The notes below the pieces were generated by a model. It saw only the letters and a list, made by a program, of their open reading frames with translations. It ran no database searches and was not told the origin of the DNA. A stretch of DNA of 64,000 nucleotides from Enterobacter kobei (GTDB taxonomy: Bacteria > Pseudomonadota > Gammaproteobacteria > Enterobacterales > Enterobacteriaceae), in the NCBI RefSeq assembly GCF_018323985.1, contig NZ_AP024590.1, positions 3,658,001-3,722,000 on the forward strand. The letters run 5' to 3'. The position numbers and the translations under genes are program-made. Below are positions 1-8,063 of the stretch, piece after piece (within the stretch, counting starts at the first letter, position 1; each line of letters starts with the position of its first letter).

Positions 1-1
1 T

Positions 2-1717
2 GATCCCTGGCATATCGCGCTGGAAACGCCGACGCTGACGCTTACCTATCGCGAACTGTGGCAGGCGGTCTATCTGTGCGCGCAGGATCTGACCCGCTAC
101 GGCCTGAAAGCGGGCGATCGGGTGGCGCTTTGCGTCTCTGCGCGCCACCATGCGATCATCGTTATGCTTGCCTGCCTGTCGCTGGGCATCTGCTACATAC
201 CGGTCGCCTGCGACGATCTGCGCAGTGGTCGGCTTGATGCCGCTCTCGAACGATGCGGCTGCCAGATGACCCTCGGTGATACCTCAGATCCCGTAGGCAC
301 CCTACCGTATCACCACCACCGACTGCGTCTGAATAGCACGGGGTTACCGCTCTGGCAGCCTGACCTGAGCTCCTTTGACGAGGCCGAGGCATACATTATT
401 TTCACCTCTGGCTCAACCGGCGAACCAAAAGGCGTCTGCGTACAGGCATCGGCGCTGGCGACCTTTATTGCCAGCGCCATTCCGCTCTACGCCCTTGATC
501 GCCACAGCCGCATGCTGCAATTCAACATGCTGACCTTTGACGCCAGCGTGGAAGAAGTTTACGGCACGTTGTGCGCTGGCGGCACGCTGCTGGTCAGTGA
601 TGACCGGGCGGTGCGCCGGGATTTCGCCGTGTTTCTTGAACTGCTGAAAGGCTGGCAACCCACGCATGTCTCGCTGCCGACGCCGTTCTGGTCGCTGCTG
701 ACGCCCTGGATGCAGGAAAGAGAGGCGCGCTTCCCGGCCAGCCTTGAGTGTCTGATCACCGGTGGTGATGAAATGCGTTACGAGACGCTACAGCACTGGT
801 TTGCGCTGCCGCGCACGCCATTGTTGTTCAATACCTATGGCCCGACCGAAGCCACCTGTATCGTCAGCGCAGCGCAAGTCGACCCGCAAAAAATGGATGA
901 GTACCGCAAAACCGGTGTGCCCATCGGCCATCCCCTGCCGCACTGCGCATTCATGGTGGCCGACGAAAACGGCGCGCCTGTGCCCGCAGGGTGTCTGGGC
1001 GAGCTGATCGTCGCAGGCCGTCACGTCGCCCGTGGCTACTGTGATCGTCCATTTAGCGCGCCGGGCGAGGGGCTACTGCCGCCGCAACGCTACGCCACCG
1101 GCGATCTGGTGCGCTGGTCACCGGAAGAAGGGCTGACCTTCTTTGGTCGCAAAGATGGTCAGGTCAAAATTTCCGGCTATCGCGTGAACCCGCAGGAAAT
1201 CGACGGCGCGCTGATGGCCCATCCGCAGGTGGTGTACTGCACGACGCTTGCCAGCGATGGCGCGTTGCGGCAGCTGCACAGCGTGGTGGTGGCTCCCGGC
1301 TGCGATGCCACGACCCTGCGCCAGCACTGTCTGCACCATCTGCCGGACTGGCTGGTGCCGCAGCATATCCATCTGGTGGATGAACTGCCGCGTCATGCCG
1401 CTAACGGGAAATTTGACCGCCGTGCGCTGTTGGCGCTGATTAATCAGACCACCAGCGAACCGAGCCAGCCGACCGCGCACCCGCAGGCGTTCTCCGTGTT
1501 TCAGAAGTACATTGGTAACGATCTGCCCTATGAAGGGAATTTCCTTGATTACGGCGCGACTTCGCTGGTGATCGTGCAGATCCTCTATGAACTGCGCAGC
1601 GATTATGGCCTGCCGTTAGAGCTGGAAGATATGTATCGCCGCCCCAGCGCAAAACAGCTGCTGGAAGGAAACGCCCCGCTGAAACCAGCCGCGGCAAGCC
1701 CGCTTATAAAAGCGTAA
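2..1717 (+). CDS. NRPS-like adenylation and peptidyl-carrier protein, 5' end outside the window
   Basis: The frame is open from the first complete codon (position 2), so the start lies upstream. The 571 visible residues form an AMP-binding adenylation domain followed by one carrier domain. Numbered from the window edge, core A3 (FTSGSTGEPKG) is near 134-144, A4 (FDAS) at 179-182, A5 (NTYGPTEAT) near 277-285, A7 (YATGDL) near 364, A8 (GRKDGQVKISGYR) near 382 and the A10 lysine (NGK) at 470. The carrier Ser is residue 521 in GATSL (codon at 1562). Asp180 of FDAS is the residue that holds the alpha-amine of amino acid substrates. The specificity residues read D-A-E-S-I-G-T-C-I-K, close to a lysine code as I recall it. 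No condensation or thioesterase domain is fused at the C-terminus. The protein would activate an amino acid as an aminoacyl-AMP and load it on its own phosphopantetheine arm. Whether a condensation domain precedes it cannot be seen. Confidence 0.9.
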   Translation, partial: DPWHIALETPTLTLTYRELWQAVYLCAQDLTRYGLKAGDRVALCVSARHHAIIVMLACLSLGICYIPVACDDLRSGRLDAALERCGCQMTLGDTSDPVGTLPYHHHRLRLNSTGLPLWQPDLSSFDEAEAYIIFTSGSTGEPKGVCVQASALATFIASAIPLYALDRHSRMLQFNMLTFDASVEEVYGTLCAGGTLLVSDDRAVRRDFAVFLELLKGWQPTHVSLPTPFWSLLTPWMQEREARFPASLECLITGGDEMRYETLQHWFALPRTPLLFNTYGPTEATCIVSAAQVDPQKMDEYRKTGVPIGHPLPHCAFMVADENGAPVPAGCLGELIVAGRHVARGYCDRPFSAPGEGLLPPQRYATGDLVRWSPEEGLTFFGRKDGQVKISGYRVNPQEIDGALMAHPQVVYCTTLASDGALRQLHSVVVAPGCDATTLRQHCLHHLPDWLVPQHIHLVDELPRHAANGKFDRRALLALINQTTSEPSQPTAHPQAFSVFQKYIGNDLPYEGNFLDYGATSLVIVQILYELRSDYGLPLELEDMYRRPSAKQLLEGNAPLKPAAASPLIKA

Positions 1718-1726
1718 ATGCACGAC

Positions 1727-1756
1727 GGCGGCGCAGCCCGGGAAGGACGCGCCGCC
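1727..1756 (+). other. GC-rich stem-loop between the adenylation gene and the thioesterase gene
   Basis: An 8-bp perfect stem (GGCGGCGC at 1727-1734 with GCGCCGCC at 1749-1756) encloses a 14-base loop. No T-tract follows, so it is not a standard intrinsic terminator. It fills the only wide junction in the operon and could slow decay or tune expression of the downstream genes. The role is inferred. Confidence 0.45.
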
Positions 1757-1785
1757 GCATAAAATAAAGACTTCAGGGATGAAAA

Positions 1786-2700
1786 ATGGGTAATACCCTT
1801 AAAACCACGCGTCCATCGCTGTTTCTGGTTCACGCCGGCGATGGCAACATTTCACATTACACCGGTCTGACGCCGTTTTTACGGCCCTACGCGGACGTTT
1901 ATTATTTGCAGGCCTCCGGCATAGCGGAGGGCACCACGCCGCACGAGAGTGTGGAAGCGATGAGCGCTTACTATCTTCAGGCTGTACGCAGTACACAGCC
2001 CTGCGGCCCCTATTTTATCGGTGCCTATTCTTTTGGCGCGCAGACCGCCTTTGAGATGGCGCGACAGCTGGTTTGCGCCGGAGAACAGGTGAGCCTGTGT
2101 TTTATCGACGCCTTTTGTATTTATGACGTCCCGCCACCGTCGGAAAAGCTCTATTTCCAGATGTTCCTGCGTGATTTTCTCGGTCTGGTCTCGGCCGAGC
2201 GCCCGCTTCTGCGCCTGATCCCCCAGTGGGGTAAAACGCTGGTGGCCGGTCTGCTCGGCTCGCTACTCGGTCTGGTGCCTGCCGCCCCGCGCTGGCAGGC
2301 GCTGGAGTTCATCAGCTATCGCGTCGGCGGACAAGCCTGGCGGCTCAGCCCACAGCAGATCCAGCGCACGCTGGCCACTTACATCAGCATCAATAACGCC
2401 GTCATGCGCTACCAGCCCCAGCCCTGCCCGGTCAGGCTATTGCTGCTGCGGGGCGAGCACAACCGCATCGACTGGTTCTCGCGTCTCTCACTGCGGCTGT
2501 TGGGCAATAAAACCCTGACCCAAGCGATGAACCAGTTCCGGCAAAACCTGCAACAACGCGACTACGGCTGGGGGACATTTACCGCGGCCGTGGAAGTACG
2601 CAGCGTCAACGCCAACCATTATGAAATGCTGAAAAATGACGCTCTGCCGCAGGTTGCGGCGAGCATCATCGCCTGGCTCAAGGAAGAGGTAACCTTGTGA
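1786..2700 (+). CDS. Discrete alpha/beta-hydrolase thioesterase of the NRPS type
   Basis: This 304-residue protein has the layout of NRPS/PKS thioesterases. The strand and oxyanion segment LFLVHAGDG lies at 12-20. The nucleophile elbow is IGAYSFGAQ with Ser82; its first motif glycine is Ala80, giving AxSxG. Asp108 lies in FIDAF and His278 in NANHYE, placing the triad where it is expected. The central lid (about 120-190) is longer and more hydrophobic than in small type II editing thioesterases, so it may release product rather than only proofread. The ATG has an AGGGA ribosome-binding site at proper distance. The next gene overlaps its stop by 4 bases (GTGA). It is expected to hydrolyse or transfer the acyl group from the carrier protein encoded just upstream. 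Its acceptor (water, amine or a cyclising group) cannot be told from the sequence. Confidence 0.82.
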   Translation: MGNTLKTTRPSLFLVHAGDGNISHYTGLTPFLRPYADVYYLQASGIAEGTTPHESVEAMSAYYLQAVRSTQPCGPYFIGAYSFGAQTAFEMARQLVCAGEQVSLCFIDAFCIYDVPPPSEKLYFQMFLRDFLGLVSAERPLLRLIPQWGKTLVAGLLGSLLGLVPAAPRWQALEFISYRVGGQAWRLSPQQIQRTLATYISINNAVMRYQPQPCPVRLLLLRGEHNRIDWFSRLSLRLLGNKTLTQAMNQFRQNLQQRDYGWGTFTAAVEVRSVNANHYEMLKNDALPQVAASIIAWLKEEVTL

Positions 2701-3857
2701 ATACCCCCCAATTTTTGATTAGCGGCTTTCGCTTTCCCTTCGCCGCCTGGCTTGCCCGCTCGCTACAGGCGGCCGGTGCGCAGGTTACCGCCCTCGACAG
2801 CAACCGGGCCGCACTCTCTAAGCTGATCGCCCCCGCAGTGCCCTTTGTTCGCCTGCCCTGTCTGCGCGCGCACCCCGGGCAATTTTTAGATGCGGTAAAC
2901 CAACTGGCGCAAAAGGCTCCGGCGACGCGCCTTATCCCGATGTTTGAAGAAAGCTTCTGGCTGGCGCGCCAGCATGCGCTCGGTCGGCTGGATCCCTCCA
3001 TTGCGCTGTTTGCGCTGCCGGATGCGCTGATTACCCGCCTGCACAGTAAATTCGATGTGCTGGCGCTGGCGCAAGCGGCGGGTTTGATCGCGCCGCGCAC
3101 CGGGATAGTCAACAACGTAGCGGACTGGCGACGCCTTTCTGTCGATTATCGCGCCCCGCTGCTCAAACAGGAGTTTTCCAGCTTCGGCCATGGCGTTTTT
3201 CTGGATCCACGCATCCCACTCATTGAAGCGCAGTTACCGCGCCGCGATGGCGGCCGCTGGCTTATCCAGGAGAGACTGAGCGGGCGGGAAGTCTGCACTT
3301 ACAATCTGGCGCACAACGGCAAACTGCTCGCTCACGCCTGCTATCTGCCCCGCCACCGCTGGAAACAAAGCGCAGCCTTTGGCTTTGAGGCGCTGCACCA
3401 TCCTGATGTCGAAGCCTTTTGCCGTCGCTTTATCGCGCAGCACGCTCTCAGCGGACAAATCAGTTTTGATCTGATGGAGACCCCGGACGGCCTGGCCATC
3501 GTGGAGTGCAATCCGCGCGCGACGAACGGCTTGCTGCTGCTGGATAATGTCGGTGCAAGACTGCTGAACGCCCAGGATACCGACGCGCCGGTTCTGCTGC
3601 CCACTGACGGCGACATCCGCAGCTTCCACTGTATGTTGCGCTCAAAAGCGCGTTTCGCCGGTGCCGTCCAGCGCGCGGAAACCGCCCACGAGATCGCCCG
3701 CAGTAGCGACCTGTTCGCGGGGGTGTCTGCGCCACGACTGACCGCAGCCATGAGTCTGCACATGCTGGATATCACGCAAAATATGGTGCGCTGGCGCGTG
3801 CCGGCCCGTTTCGCTTCGGTGGCGGACATCAGCTGGCAGTACCGGGAGGCGCAATGA
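2697..3857 (+). CDS. ATP-grasp family ligase
   Basis: This 386-residue protein starts at a GTG overlapping the thioesterase stop. The N-terminal 110 residues resemble a pre-ATP-grasp Rossmann-like domain (FLISGFRFPFAAWLARSL). ATP-binding lysine candidate K157 lies in LLKQEFSSFGHG, the segment IQERLSGREVCTYNL spans about 190-204, and the metal ligands Asp258 (FDLME), Glu270 and Asn272 (VECNPR) are present. ATP-grasp enzymes activate a carboxylate as an acyl-phosphate and join it to an amine or thiol. Placed between a thioesterase and an exporter, it may add a second building block to the amino acid handled by the adenylation protein. I do not recognise a characterised orthologue. It is not a biotin carboxylase, D-Ala-D-Ala ligase or PurK, whose typical lengths and motifs differ. 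The C-terminal 90 residues match nothing I know. Confidence 0.78.
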   Translation: MNTPQFLISGFRFPFAAWLARSLQAAGAQVTALDSNRAALSKLIAPAVPFVRLPCLRAHPGQFLDAVNQLAQKAPATRLIPMFEESFWLARQHALGRLDPSIALFALPDALITRLHSKFDVLALAQAAGLIAPRTGIVNNVADWRRLSVDYRAPLLKQEFSSFGHGVFLDPRIPLIEAQLPRRDGGRWLIQERLSGREVCTYNLAHNGKLLAHACYLPRHRWKQSAAFGFEALHHPDVEAFCRRFIAQHALSGQISFDLMETPDGLAIVECNPRATNGLLLLDNVGARLLNAQDTDAPVLLPTDGDIRSFHCMLRSKARFAGAVQRAETAHEIARSSDLFAGVSAPRLTAAMSLHMLDITQNMVRWRVPARFASVADISWQYREAQ

Positions 3858-4534
3858 CTGCAGTCACCCTGAGCAAGGTTTCGAAATATTATCAGATGGG
3901 ACGGGAGCGGGTGGCGGCGCTGAGCGATGTCAGCCTTTCGATCCCCGCGAATCAGTTCTCTGTTCTGGCCGGGCCGTCCGGCAGCGGTAAAAGCACGCTG
4001 CTGAATCTGATCGGCTGTCTCGATAAGCAGGACGACGGGGAGATTTATCTGCACGGCGAGTCGGTTCGCGGCTGGTCCGATCGTCAGATGACTGCCTATC
4101 GCGCCACTAACATTGGTTTTGTGTTCCAGAATTTTAACCTGCTGCCGGTGCTGACCGCCGGAGAGAACATTGAATATCCGCTGCTGATGGGCGGCATGAA
4201 GCCCGCACAGCGCCGCGAGCGCGTCGCCCGCTTAATTGATGAGGTTGGGCTGGCAGGGAAAACCCACGCCATGCCGGGGGAGCTGTCCGGCGGACAGCGT
4301 CAGCGGGTAGCGATTGCCCGCGCGCTGGCGCATACCCCAAAACTGGTGCTGGCGGACGAGCCGACGGCGAATCTGGACAGCGCTACCGGGCTGCAAATTA
4401 TCCTGCTGATGCGCAGGCTCCAGCACGAACATCAGACCACCTTCGTCTTTTCCTCACACGATGGGCAGCTGATCGCCCACGCTGACCGGGTATTCGCCCT
4501 GAAAGACGGCCAGTTAGTGCAGGAGACGCCATGA
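3854..4534 (+). CDS. ABC transporter ATPase, MacB/LolD/FtsE type
   Basis: The 226-residue nucleotide-binding subunit has all ABC motifs: Walker A GPSGSGKST (40-48), Q-loop FQNFNLLPVLTA (from 91), signature LSGGQ (144-148), Walker B LVLADEP with Glu169, D-loop ANLDS, and the switch His in SSHD. The pattern is that of ATPases that drive MacB-like mechanotransmission or LolCDE-like extraction, not solute importers. It starts with an ATGA overlap on the ATP-grasp gene and ends with an ATGA overlap on the permease gene, so the two transporter subunits are translationally coupled. With the permease it should work as a homodimeric pair at the inner membrane. Confidence 0.92.
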   Translation: MTAVTLSKVSKYYQMGRERVAALSDVSLSIPANQFSVLAGPSGSGKSTLLNLIGCLDKQDDGEIYLHGESVRGWSDRQMTAYRATNIGFVFQNFNLLPVLTAGENIEYPLLMGGMKPAQRRERVARLIDEVGLAGKTHAMPGELSGGQRQRVAIARALAHTPKLVLADEPTANLDSATGLQIILLMRRLQHEHQTTFVFSSHDGQLIAHADRVFALKDGQLVQETP

Positions 4535-5925
4535 AATTACTGCGCCTTGCGTTACGTAATCTGCGGCGTAATGGACGTCGTACGCTCTCCACCCAGCTGG
4601 CGCTGACTATTGGTACCGCCGCGCTGTTGCTGTTCGGCGGCTTTGTCAGCGATATCGCCAGCGGCCTGGAAACCGCCTATGTGCAGCGGTCAGGCCATCT
4701 GCAACTGCACCGCGAGGGCTATCTGGCGCTCGGCAGCGGCAATCCCACGGCTTTCAGTATTGCCGATAGCGAGCGGCTGATCACGGCGCTAAAAAACGAT
4801 GCGCTGTTAAAGCCGATGCTGCGCGTGGTAACGCCGGTACTGGATACCGGGGGTATCGCGGGAAATTTCCTGCGCCAGACCTCCACGCAGGTGATGATCA
4901 GCGGCGTGATCCCCGATGAGCAAAACCGGTTGCAGCAGTGGAATGACTACCACTATCCGATCACCCTACCGCCCTACCCGCTGGCGGGTAGCGGAGAAAA
5001 CAGTGCACTTATCGGTACCGGCGTCGCCAGGATCCTTGGGCTGTGCCATACGCTGAAGCTCGATGATTGCCCGTCCCGGGCAGCTGTTGCGGCAGAGAAC
5101 GATGCTGCCGCCCCGCTGGATGATGACATCGCCGCCCTCGCCGGACAGCAGACGCAAAATCTGACGCAACAAACCGACCGCCAGGTTGATGTACTGACCA
5201 CGCGCCTGACTGGTGCGCCCGATATTGCCCGCCTGACGGTGATCGATGCCCTCAACCAGGGCCTACAGCCGCTGGATAACGTCTATCTGGCGATGCATCT
5301 GGCGACGGCACAGCGCCTGGTCTTCGGCGCAGGCGATCGCCGCGTGACCGGCATTATCATTCAGCTTGAGCATACCGATCAGATTGCCGCCGCGCGGGCG
5401 CGTATCGAAGCAGTGATGGCGACGTCCTTTCGCGATCAGCCGCTGGAGTTGCACGACGTTTTTGAACTCAACCCGATGCACGGCCAGATTATGCATATGT
5501 TCGATACCTTTTTTGGCCTCGCTTCGCTGCTGGTGGGCATTGTCGCCATGTTTATGATCGGCAACACCATGAGTATGGCGGTCATGGAACGCACCATGGA
5601 AATCGGCACGCTGCGCGCGATGGGAGTACAGCGTGGCGGTGTTATCGGTTTGTTTATTACGGAAAGTCTGCTGATGGTGCTGCTCGGTTGCGGGGCGGGC
5701 ATTGCGCTGGCGCTGACAGGCGATGCCGCGCTGCGCCTGTTTTCGCTGCGATGGATACCACCGGGAATGACCTATTCTGTGCCGCTGCTGGCGAACGTTG
5801 CCAGCCATCCGGCGCTTATCGTCCAGGTCAGCCTTGGCGCGACATGCCTTGCGATCTTGGCCGTCGGCTTCGCCGCAAGACGGGCAGCCAGTCTGAACAT
5901 TATTGATGCCCTGCGGTACGTCTGA
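4531..5925 (+). CDS. FtsX/MacB-family ABC permease
   Basis: The 464-residue membrane protein has MacB/LolC-like topology: a short basic N-terminus, TM1 around 18-40, a large periplasmic domain to about 325, then three C-terminal segments (about 325-350, 373-400, 425-450). The FtsX core shows VMERTMEIGTLRAMG, the coupling motif seen in LolC, LolE and MacB permeases. No catalytic residues apply. Such permeases do not open a substrate channel but use ATP to change a periplasmic domain. The partner ATPase is encoded directly upstream. No MacA-type adaptor gene follows; a LolA-like gene takes that place 20 bases downstream. It probably passes a hydrophobic or lipid-linked cargo to that protein, which is inference. 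Confidence 0.88.
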   Translation: MKLLRLALRNLRRNGRRTLSTQLALTIGTAALLLFGGFVSDIASGLETAYVQRSGHLQLHREGYLALGSGNPTAFSIADSERLITALKNDALLKPMLRVVTPVLDTGGIAGNFLRQTSTQVMISGVIPDEQNRLQQWNDYHYPITLPPYPLAGSGENSALIGTGVARILGLCHTLKLDDCPSRAAVAAENDAAAPLDDDIAALAGQQTQNLTQQTDRQVDVLTTRLTGAPDIARLTVIDALNQGLQPLDNVYLAMHLATAQRLVFGAGDRRVTGIIIQLEHTDQIAAARARIEAVMATSFRDQPLELHDVFELNPMHGQIMHMFDTFFGLASLLVGIVAMFMIGNTMSMAVMERTMEIGTLRAMGVQRGGVIGLFITESLLMVLLGCGAGIALALTGDAALRLFSLRWIPPGMTYSVPLLANVASHPALIVQVSLGATCLAILAVGFAARRAASLNIIDALRYV

Positions 5926-5945
5926 ACCTAACGAAAGGAAAACGT

Positions 5946-6737
5946 ATGTTTATTACAAGGAATGAGGCGCGCCGGATGGTGTTCGGTCTGCTGTGCTACC
6001 TGCCGACAGCCTTTGCTGCCCAGGATCCACAGGCGATCCTCTCTGCCAGCGATGCGATCCGTAACCCGACGCAGAGTTTTTCGCTGACCACTCAGTTGCT
6101 GGATTATCAGAACGGCAAACAGAAAGATGCCACCACGGTCGTCGTCTATTCCCGTCCGGATCCGCGCAGCGGTCAGTATCGTAGCCTGCTGCGCTTTACC
6201 GCGCCGGAACGCGATGCCGGCAAGCTGATGCTAAAGCAGGATCAGGATATCTGGTTTTATGAGCCGGCCAGCAAAGCCAGCGTACGTATTTCGCCGCAGC
6301 AGCGCCTGCTGGGACAGGCCGCCAACGGCGATGTAGTATCCACCAACTTTGCCGCTGACTATCAGGCGACGGCGCAGGTGGAAGAGAACATTGAAGACGG
6401 GCATCGCCAGCCCCAGGCCAGCATCCGCCTGACGCTGAAGGCCAGCACACCGCAGGCCGTCTATCACCACATTGAGCTATGGGTGGAAAAGGATCGCTGG
6501 AACCCAATCAAAGCGCAGTTTTACAGCGAGAGCGAACGTTTGCTGAAAACCGCCTGGTATCGCCGCTATCAGCAACAGCTGGGGGCGTCGCGTCCGACTG
6601 AAATCGTGATCATTGACGGGCTGAACCCACAACTTGTCACCATTATGCGCAATCAGGACTATCACTTCCGCGACATCCCGGAACGCTGGTTCCAGCGTGA
6701 CTATCTGGTTAACTTCCGGGCAGATGCCACACCATGA
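5946..6737 (+). CDS. Periplasmic LolA-like protein, annotated in many genomes as outer membrane lipoprotein-sorting protein
   Basis: The 263-residue protein begins with a signal peptide (basic NEARR, hydrophobic core, cleavage near AFA-A at 24/25). The mature part matches the LolA_like family (PF17131 as I remember it) by LLRFTAPERDAGKLML, DIWFYEPASKASVRIS and QRLLGQAANGDVV. This half-open beta-barrel fold binds lipid-like ligands. It is not E. coli LolA, which is about 200 residues and encoded elsewhere. In many genomes this family sits next to an FtsX permease and an outer-membrane barrel, as here, and it probably shuttles cargo across the periplasm. A GAAAGGA ribosome-binding site lies upstream, and the 3' end overlaps the next gene by ATGA. 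Confidence 0.82.
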   Translation: MFITRNEARRMVFGLLCYLPTAFAAQDPQAILSASDAIRNPTQSFSLTTQLLDYQNGKQKDATTVVVYSRPDPRSGQYRSLLRFTAPERDAGKLMLKQDQDIWFYEPASKASVRISPQQRLLGQAANGDVVSTNFAADYQATAQVEENIEDGHRQPQASIRLTLKASTPQAVYHHIELWVEKDRWNPIKAQFYSESERLLKTAWYRRYQQQLGASRPTEIVIIDGLNPQLVTIMRNQDYHFRDIPERWFQRDYLVNFRADATP

Positions 6738-7981
6738 AACCGTTGATTATTACTGCAACCTGCGGGCTGCTGGCGGCGGGTGCGCAGGCTGATGATAGTT
6801 CGCTGGCTGCGCTGGCGCTGGCGGACGACGCGGTGGTGGAAACCCCGGCACCTAAGTCCTGGCGTTTGCAAATTGACGGCGCGGCGGGCTATCAGGAGGG
6901 CGATGACGGACAGAGCCGCTACTGGCGTGGTGCGGAACAATTCAGTCTCGATAGCAGCCTGACCGACAGCGTGCGGCTGGTGTTCCGCGACCGGCTGGAT
7001 CACGTTGATGCCGCCGGGTTGCAGGGTCATCACACCCTCAATAGCTGGCAGGAGGGCTACCTGAACTGGCAGCCTGTGGAAGGTCTGGCGATGGATGCCG
7101 GGCGGATCAACATCCGCAACGGCGTCGCCACGGGCTATTCGCCCACCGACTGGTTCCGCGAGGGCGCAACCCGCGTCGTTACCGATATCGATCCGACAAG
7201 CCTGCGTCAGAATCGTCAGGGCAGCGTGATGCTCAACGGACAATGGCTGTGGGACAGCGGCGCGGTGTCTCTGCTGTGGTCACCGCGCCTGTCTCAGGAG
7301 ACCAGTACCGCCTCGTTTAGCGCTGACCTGGGTAGCACCAATGCTCAGCAGCGCGGCCAGCTCAGCTACAGTCCGCAAATAAACGATCGCCTCAAGCCAC
7401 AGTTTCTGGCGCTATTTTCCGAAGACGACGCTCCGCAGACGGGCGTCAATCTGAGTCTGTTACTTAACGACAACACCACGCTTTATACGGAATGGGCGGG
7501 AGGCAGACAGCAGGATCAATGGGACAAAGCCTGGCTGCGGGATAGCGCCGATCATTTTCGCTCGCAACTGACCGTCGGGGGGACCTTCACCTCCGCCAGC
7601 AAAATCTCGCTGACGGCGGAATACCAGTACAACGAAGCCGCGCCTGACCGTGACGACTGGGAAAAGCTGCGTACGCTATCTCCGCTGATGCAGGCCGCCT
7701 ATAGCGGTTATCTTGCCCGATCGCAGGAGATCGCCACGCGCGCAGGGATCTTTTTCTTTTTTAACTGGCAGGACAGCCTCGTCGATAAGCTGGAGGTGAA
7801 TGCGATGCTTCGCCTCGATCAGGTTAACGACAGCCAGCTCTACTGGGGGGAGTTCCGTTATCACTTCACGCGCTGGGATGCGGCCTTGCAGTGGCAGCAC
7901 TATTCTCCAGGCAACGATACCCTCTATGGCGCAGCGCCATTCGACACGCAGCTCAATGTGCTGCTCACGCTATATCTTTAA
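6734..7981 (+). CDS. Outer-membrane beta-barrel protein of the LolA-like export operon
   Basis: The 415-residue protein has a signal peptide cleaved near AQA-D (19/20) and a mature chain of alternating polar and aromatic strands separated by short turns. Examples are WRLQIDGAAGYQ, VRLVFRDRLDHV, LNWQPVEGLAMDAGR, ISLTAEYQYN and WDAALQWQHY. GYSPTDWFRE near 135 recalls DUF1302-like or alginate-export-like barrels. The C-terminus is LLTLYL, so the last residue is Leu rather than the usual Phe of the BAM signal. No TonB box or plug domain is seen, so it is not a TonB-dependent receptor. Coupled by overlap to the LolA-like gene, it is the likely outer-membrane exit or receiving protein. Function is inferred from context. 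Confidence 0.75.
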   Translation: MKPLIITATCGLLAAGAQADDSSLAALALADDAVVETPAPKSWRLQIDGAAGYQEGDDGQSRYWRGAEQFSLDSSLTDSVRLVFRDRLDHVDAAGLQGHHTLNSWQEGYLNWQPVEGLAMDAGRINIRNGVATGYSPTDWFREGATRVVTDIDPTSLRQNRQGSVMLNGQWLWDSGAVSLLWSPRLSQETSTASFSADLGSTNAQQRGQLSYSPQINDRLKPQFLALFSEDDAPQTGVNLSLLLNDNTTLYTEWAGGRQQDQWDKAWLRDSADHFRSQLTVGGTFTSASKISLTAEYQYNEAAPDRDDWEKLRTLSPLMQAAYSGYLARSQEIATRAGIFFFFNWQDSLVDKLEVNAMLRLDQVNDSQLYWGEFRYHFTRWDAALQWQHYSPGNDTLYGAAPFDTQLNVLLTLYL

Positions 7982-8063
7982 TCACCCTGCCTGCCCTGAT
8001 CTTTATTCACTGCCGGACGGGGCAGACGCTCTTTAACACACTCACCTTCAAGGAAAAATAAAC

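Noticed and set aside
1..121. Possible promoter or leader before a start codon at 122 of the first gene
   Set aside because: The reading frame is open from position 2 and encodes a typical adenylation-domain N-terminal part (TYRELWQAV, GLKAGDRVALC), so the true start is outside the window.
1786..2700. EntF/EntH or other enterobactin thioesterase
   Set aside because: No enterobactin genes are present, EntH is a small hotdog protein, and the length and lid differ from the EntF thioesterase domain.
3854..5925. A MacAB-type macrolide or enterotoxin exporter
   Set aside because: The ATPase and permease are separate proteins, there is no MacA adaptor gene, and a LolA-like gene follows instead.
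5946..6737. The housekeeping LolA lipoprotein carrier
   Set aside because: The protein is about 60 residues longer, belongs to the LolA_like family by its FTAPERDAGKLM and ASKASVRIS blocks, and is not in the lolA context (ftsK, rarA).
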